Part shown: piece after piece, positions 61,795-64,000 of the stretch | Position numbering within the stretch: the first letter of the stretch is position 1 | How the letters are laid out: each line of letters begins with the position of its first letter | NCBI GenBank assembly: GCA_910586505.1 | Contig: CAJUGV010000001.1 | Coordinates: 496,001-560,000, forward strand | Direction: 5' to 3' | DNA: 64,000 nt | DNA from: an uncultured Paraprevotella sp. | GTDB lineage: Bacteria > Bacteroidota > Bacteroidia > Bacteroidales > Bacteroidaceae | Program-made: the position numbers and the translations under genes | Notes under the pieces: generated by a model | Told to the model about the DNA's origin: nothing | Database searches by the model: none | The model's input: the letters and a program-made list of their open reading frames with translations, nothing else

Positions 61795-62988
61795 TTATTT
61801 CAGTCGGGCCAGTGTTTCCTTGATGCGGCGCATGGCTTCGACAATGTTCTCGTCGCTGGTGGCATAGCTCATGCGGAAGCATTCGGGCGAGCCGAAGGCG
61901 TCGCCGCCTACCGTAGCCACATGTCCCACTTCGAGCAGATACATGGCGAAATCGGTGGAGTTGTTGATCACCCGGTCGCCGTCTTTCTTGCCGAAGTAGG
62001 CACTGCATTTGGGGAAGAGGTAGAATGCCCCTTCGGGGTTGTTTACTTCGAGTCCCGGTATTTCCCTGGCCAGTTTCACGATGAGGTTCTTGCGGCGTTC
62101 GAATGCTTGGCGCATGTCTTCCACGCATTGCTGCGAACCGGTGTAGGCAGCTTCGGCCGCCTTTTGTGATACGGAGCACGGACCGCTTGTGTATTGACCT
62201 TGCAATTTGTTGCATCCTTTCACGATCCAGTCGGGAGCGGCGATGAAACCGATTCTCCATCCTGTCATGGCGTATGCTTTCGACACTCCGTTGACAATGA
62301 CCACACGGTCTTTTATGCTCTCGAACTGTGCGATGCTTTCATGTTTGCCGATGTAGTTGATGTGTTCGTAAATCTCGTCTGCGATGACCACGATGCGTTC
62401 ATGTCTGGCGATAACGCCGGCCAATCCTTCCAACTCTTCCTTGGAATAGACGGAACCGGTGGGGTTGCTGGGAGAGCACAGGATAAGAGCACGGGTTTTC
62501 GGAGTAATGGCGGCTTCAAGCTGTTCGGGGGTAATTTTGAAATCCTGCTCGATGCCTGCTTCCACAATGACAGGTTCGCCTTCGGCCAGTTTTACCATTT
62601 GGGGGTAGCTCACCCAGTAGGGAGCGGGAATGATGACCTCGTCACCGGCGTTGACCAATGCCATGATGGCGTTGCATACCGATTGTTTTGCTCCGTTGGA
62701 ACACAGAATCTGTGCCGGGGCATAGTCCAGTCCGTTTTCGTTTTTCAGTTTGGCGGAGATGGCCTCACGCAAAGCCGGGTAGCCCGGTACGGGGGAATAA
62801 CGTGAATAGTTTTCTTCTACTGCTTGGATGGCAGCCGCTTTGATGTGGTCGGGGGTGTTGAAGTCCGGTTCGCCCACACTGAGATTGATCACATCCACGC
62901 CTTGTGCTTTCAGCTCGCTGCTCTTCTGTGACATGGCCAGAGTGGCGGAGGGAGAAAGTCTGTTTAAACGATCTGACAGTTGATTCAT
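61795..62988 (-). CDS. Class I/II aspartate-type aminotransferase
   Basis: A 397-residue pyridoxal-phosphate enzyme of fold type I, subgroup I-gamma like thermophile aspartate aminotransferases. Seen: VINLSVGEPDFNTPDHI, CSNGAKQSVCNAIMAL (phosphate-binding side), ALILCSPSNPTGSVYS, IADEIYEHINY, and the PLP lysine in VNGVSKAYAMTGWRIG, with the carboxylate-binding arginine in CFRMSYATS. It would interconvert aspartate and oxaloacetate, perhaps with prephenate as a second substrate as in some relatives. Confidence 0.93.
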   Translation of the reverse strand: MNQLSDRLNRLSPSATLAMSQKSSELKAQGVDVINLSVGEPDFNTPDHIKAAAIQAVEENYSRYSPVPGYPALREAISAKLKNENGLDYAPAQILCSNGAKQSVCNAIMALVNAGDEVIIPAPYWVSYPQMVKLAEGEPVIVEAGIEQDFKITPEQLEAAITPKTRALILCSPSNPTGSVYSKEELEGLAGVIARHERIVVIADEIYEHINYIGKHESIAQFESIKDRVVIVNGVSKAYAMTGWRIGFIAAPDWIVKGCNKLQGQYTSGPCSVSQKAAEAAYTGSQQCVEDMRQAFERRKNLIVKLAREIPGLEVNNPEGAFYLFPKCSAYFGKKDGDRVINNSTDFAMYLLEVGHVATVGGDAFGSPECFRMSYATSDENIVEAMRRIKETLARLK

Positions 62989-63030
62989 GCTTATGTTTCT
63001 TTATTGATTATATTTCCTGCTTTCGGGTTG

Positions 63031-63038
63031 CAAAGTTA
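63031..63038 (-). promoter_or_regulatory. -7 box of the aminotransferase gene
   Basis: TAACTTTG on the minus strand, 42 nt before the ATG at 62988. Confidence 0.55.
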
Positions 63039-63337
63039 GGTATTTTTGCGTAAATACACTATATTTTTAACTCACTTTACTCTGAAAATGTGTCTTTTTG
63101 AGAATCTTATGCGAGGTTTCGCGCATTCTGACGTCCGACTTGTCCGTCATGAATTGTTTTAGAGGTGTTTTTCCGTTCGGTTTGAACGTGCGGCATCCTG
63201 ATGTGCGGCTCTTCCGTTTGGTGGTGCGTTCTTGAAAAAAGTAAACAAGGTGTTGATGGAATGCGGATGTTTGTGAGGTTTGTGCAATGGTTTGAATATG
63301 AGTGTGATGTATGGCTTTTTGATGTGTGCTTTTTCGT

Positions 63338-63435
63338 ATGGCGGAGTACGTGGGAAAACGATGCCCATGGCGTGGGAAAATGATGCTCATGAAATTAAAA
63401 AATGAAGAGCATTAAATTCCGTTATACTGCGGAAT
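63338..63435. repeat. 22-bp periodic palindromic array E
   Basis: Five cores start at 63338 (ATGGCGGAGT), 63360 (GATGCCCATG), 63382 (GATGCTCATG), 63404 (GAAGAGCATT) and 63426 (ACTGCGGAAT), every step exactly 22 bp. Two neighbouring units (63349-63370, 63371-63392) match at 19 of 22 bases. Spacer AAATTCCGTTAT begins like AAATTCCGGAAC of array A, and the last core matches the first core of A (ACTGCGGAGT). Confidence 0.75.
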
Positions 63436-63461
63436 GTTTTTCAGGAAGAAAGGATGTTGAC

Positions 63462-63508
63462 AAAAACGGTCCGGCCGCACACGGATGAGGTGGTGTGCGG
63501 CCGGACCG
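63462..63508 (-). terminator. Terminator after ribBA
   Basis: Perfect 16-bp arms CGGTCCGGCCGCACAC (63467-63482) and GTGTGCGGCCGGACCG (63493-63508); on the minus strand TTTTTG follows. Confidence 0.92.
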
Positions 63509-63565
63509 GAGGGATGGCGGAGACCTGTGCGGTCGCTCCGTATAAGTCGTGCCGGGTAAGGCTTT

Positions 63566-64000
63566 CTATTTGTTGAAATGAAGGGTGTGTCCCATCCGTT
63601 CTTTTTTGGTACGCATGTATTTTTCGTCGTAGGGGGTGACGGGAACTTCTATGGGAACGTTTTCCACGATCTCCAGTCCGAAGGCTTCCAGGCCTACACG
63701 TTTTACGGGGTTGTTCGTGAGCAGTCTCATCTTGTGCACTCCCAGTTCTTTGAGGATTTGTGCTCCCACTCCGTATTCCCGTTCGTCCGGCAGAAATCCG
63801 AGGTGAACGTTGGCCTCTACCGTGTCCATGCCTTCTTCTTGCAGCTTGTAAGCTTTCATTTTGTTGAACAGCCCGATGCCGCGCCCTTCCTGATTCATAT
63901 AGAGGATGACGCCCTTGCCGGCCTCTTCTATCATGCGCATGGATTTGTGGAGTTGTGCTCCGCAGTCGCAACGCTGGCTTCCGAAGATGTCACCGGTGAC
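63566..64000 (-). CDS. ribBA: GTP cyclohydrolase II part of RibBA, 3' portion
   Basis: The visible 144 residues, open to the end of the window, are the C-terminal GTP cyclohydrolase II domain: [20 protein letters not shown] with two of the three zinc cysteines, [20 protein letters not shown] with the catalytic arginine region, and [20 protein letters not shown]. The enzyme opens GTP to 2,5-diamino-6-ribosylamino-pyrimidinone phosphate, the first step of riboflavin synthesis. In Bacteroides it is usually fused behind dihydroxybutanone phosphate synthase (RibB); that part would be beyond base 64000, so RibA alone cannot be excluded. Confidence 0.93.
   Translation of the reverse strand, partial: VTGDIFGSQRCDCGAQLHKSMRMIEEAGKGVILYMNQEGRGIGLFNKMKAYKLQEEGMDTVEANVHLGFLPDEREYGVGAQILKELGVHKMRLLTNNPVKRVGLEAFGLEIVENVPIEVPVTPYDEKYMRTKKERMGHTLHFNK

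Larger units (their letters stand above)
62989..63565. other. 577-nt intergenic gap
   Basis: Holds the aminotransferase -7 box (63031-63038), an imperfect 24-bp direct repeat (63124-63147 and 63194-63217), a 22-bp array (63338-63435) and the ribBA terminator (63462-63508). A 107-codon minus-strand frame at 63067-63390 runs through the repeats, is rich in Lys, Thr and Ser, and is not believed. Confidence 0.65.

Noticed and set aside
63067..63390. 107-codon minus-strand open frame before the aminotransferase gene
   Set aside because: Made of repetitive intergenic DNA including array E; low-complexity product and no start signals.

Overview
The window looks like chromosome of a Bacteroidales bacterium, most likely a gut Bacteroidaceae-type organism. 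The signs are a SusC/SusD outer-membrane pair, a one-polypeptide hybrid two-component regulator beside a glycoside hydrolase, pectin-type sugar enzymes, many lipoproteins, and repeated Bacteroides-type promoter -7 boxes (TAnnTTTG) upstream of genes. No phage, insertion sequence, CRISPR array or rRNA operon was seen. I do not assign a species.

Layout. 1-4.5 kb: end of an NSS transporter, a helix-hairpin-helix protein, alkaline phosphatase and an LrgA/LrgB pair. 4.6-14.7 kb: carbohydrate region with a multidomain GH30-like enzyme, a GH2 beta-galactosidase-type enzyme and a hybrid two-component regulator. 15-22.2 kb: malic enzyme, YrdC/Sua5, a double META lipoprotein, a nucleotidyltransferase, and an overlapping IspD-like cytidylyltransferase / CDP-alcohol phosphotransferase pair. 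22.4-28.9 kb: pectin (rhamnogalacturonan) module, in which GH105 and DUF4861 genes plus two GNAT genes diverge from a PcRGLX/YetA-like lyase. 29.4-34.9 kb: UmuD/UmuC, an AraC regulator divergent from a carboxymuconolactone-decarboxylase/cupin fusion, a secreted PI-PLC-like protein and tRNA-Leu. 35-50.9 kb: mostly housekeeping (S41 protease, DUF3316, ParC, GlyRS, FKBP, Asd, Kef-type antiporter, TcdA, LolD, CvfB, L19, a split 5'-nucleotidase, PorT-like protein). 51-64 kb: a 54-residue ferredoxin, a urea transporter, a four-gene metalloprotease-SusC-SusD-propeller operon, an aminotransferase and the end of RibBA.

The most unusual structure is not a gene. Six of the larger intergenic gaps carry short arrays in which 10-bp GC-containing, often palindromic cores (for example GATGCGCATT, CATGCGCACG, CTTCCGCAGT) recur at 22-bp steps, separated by 12-bp spacers that are mostly A/T-rich (for example ATTTTTTAAAAT). 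Sequence varies between arrays while the 22-bp register is mostly kept, which suggests phased binding sites or a degenerate palindromic repeat family. I do not recognise it as a described element. Other signals worth attention are two interleaved inverted repeats (terminator or pseudoknot) between the hybrid regulator and the GH2 gene, exact direct repeats abutting the regulator's own promoter, and the cytidylyltransferase / CDP-alcohol transferase pair as a candidate CDP-polyol pathway.

All family calls come from reading motifs by eye; no database search was run.
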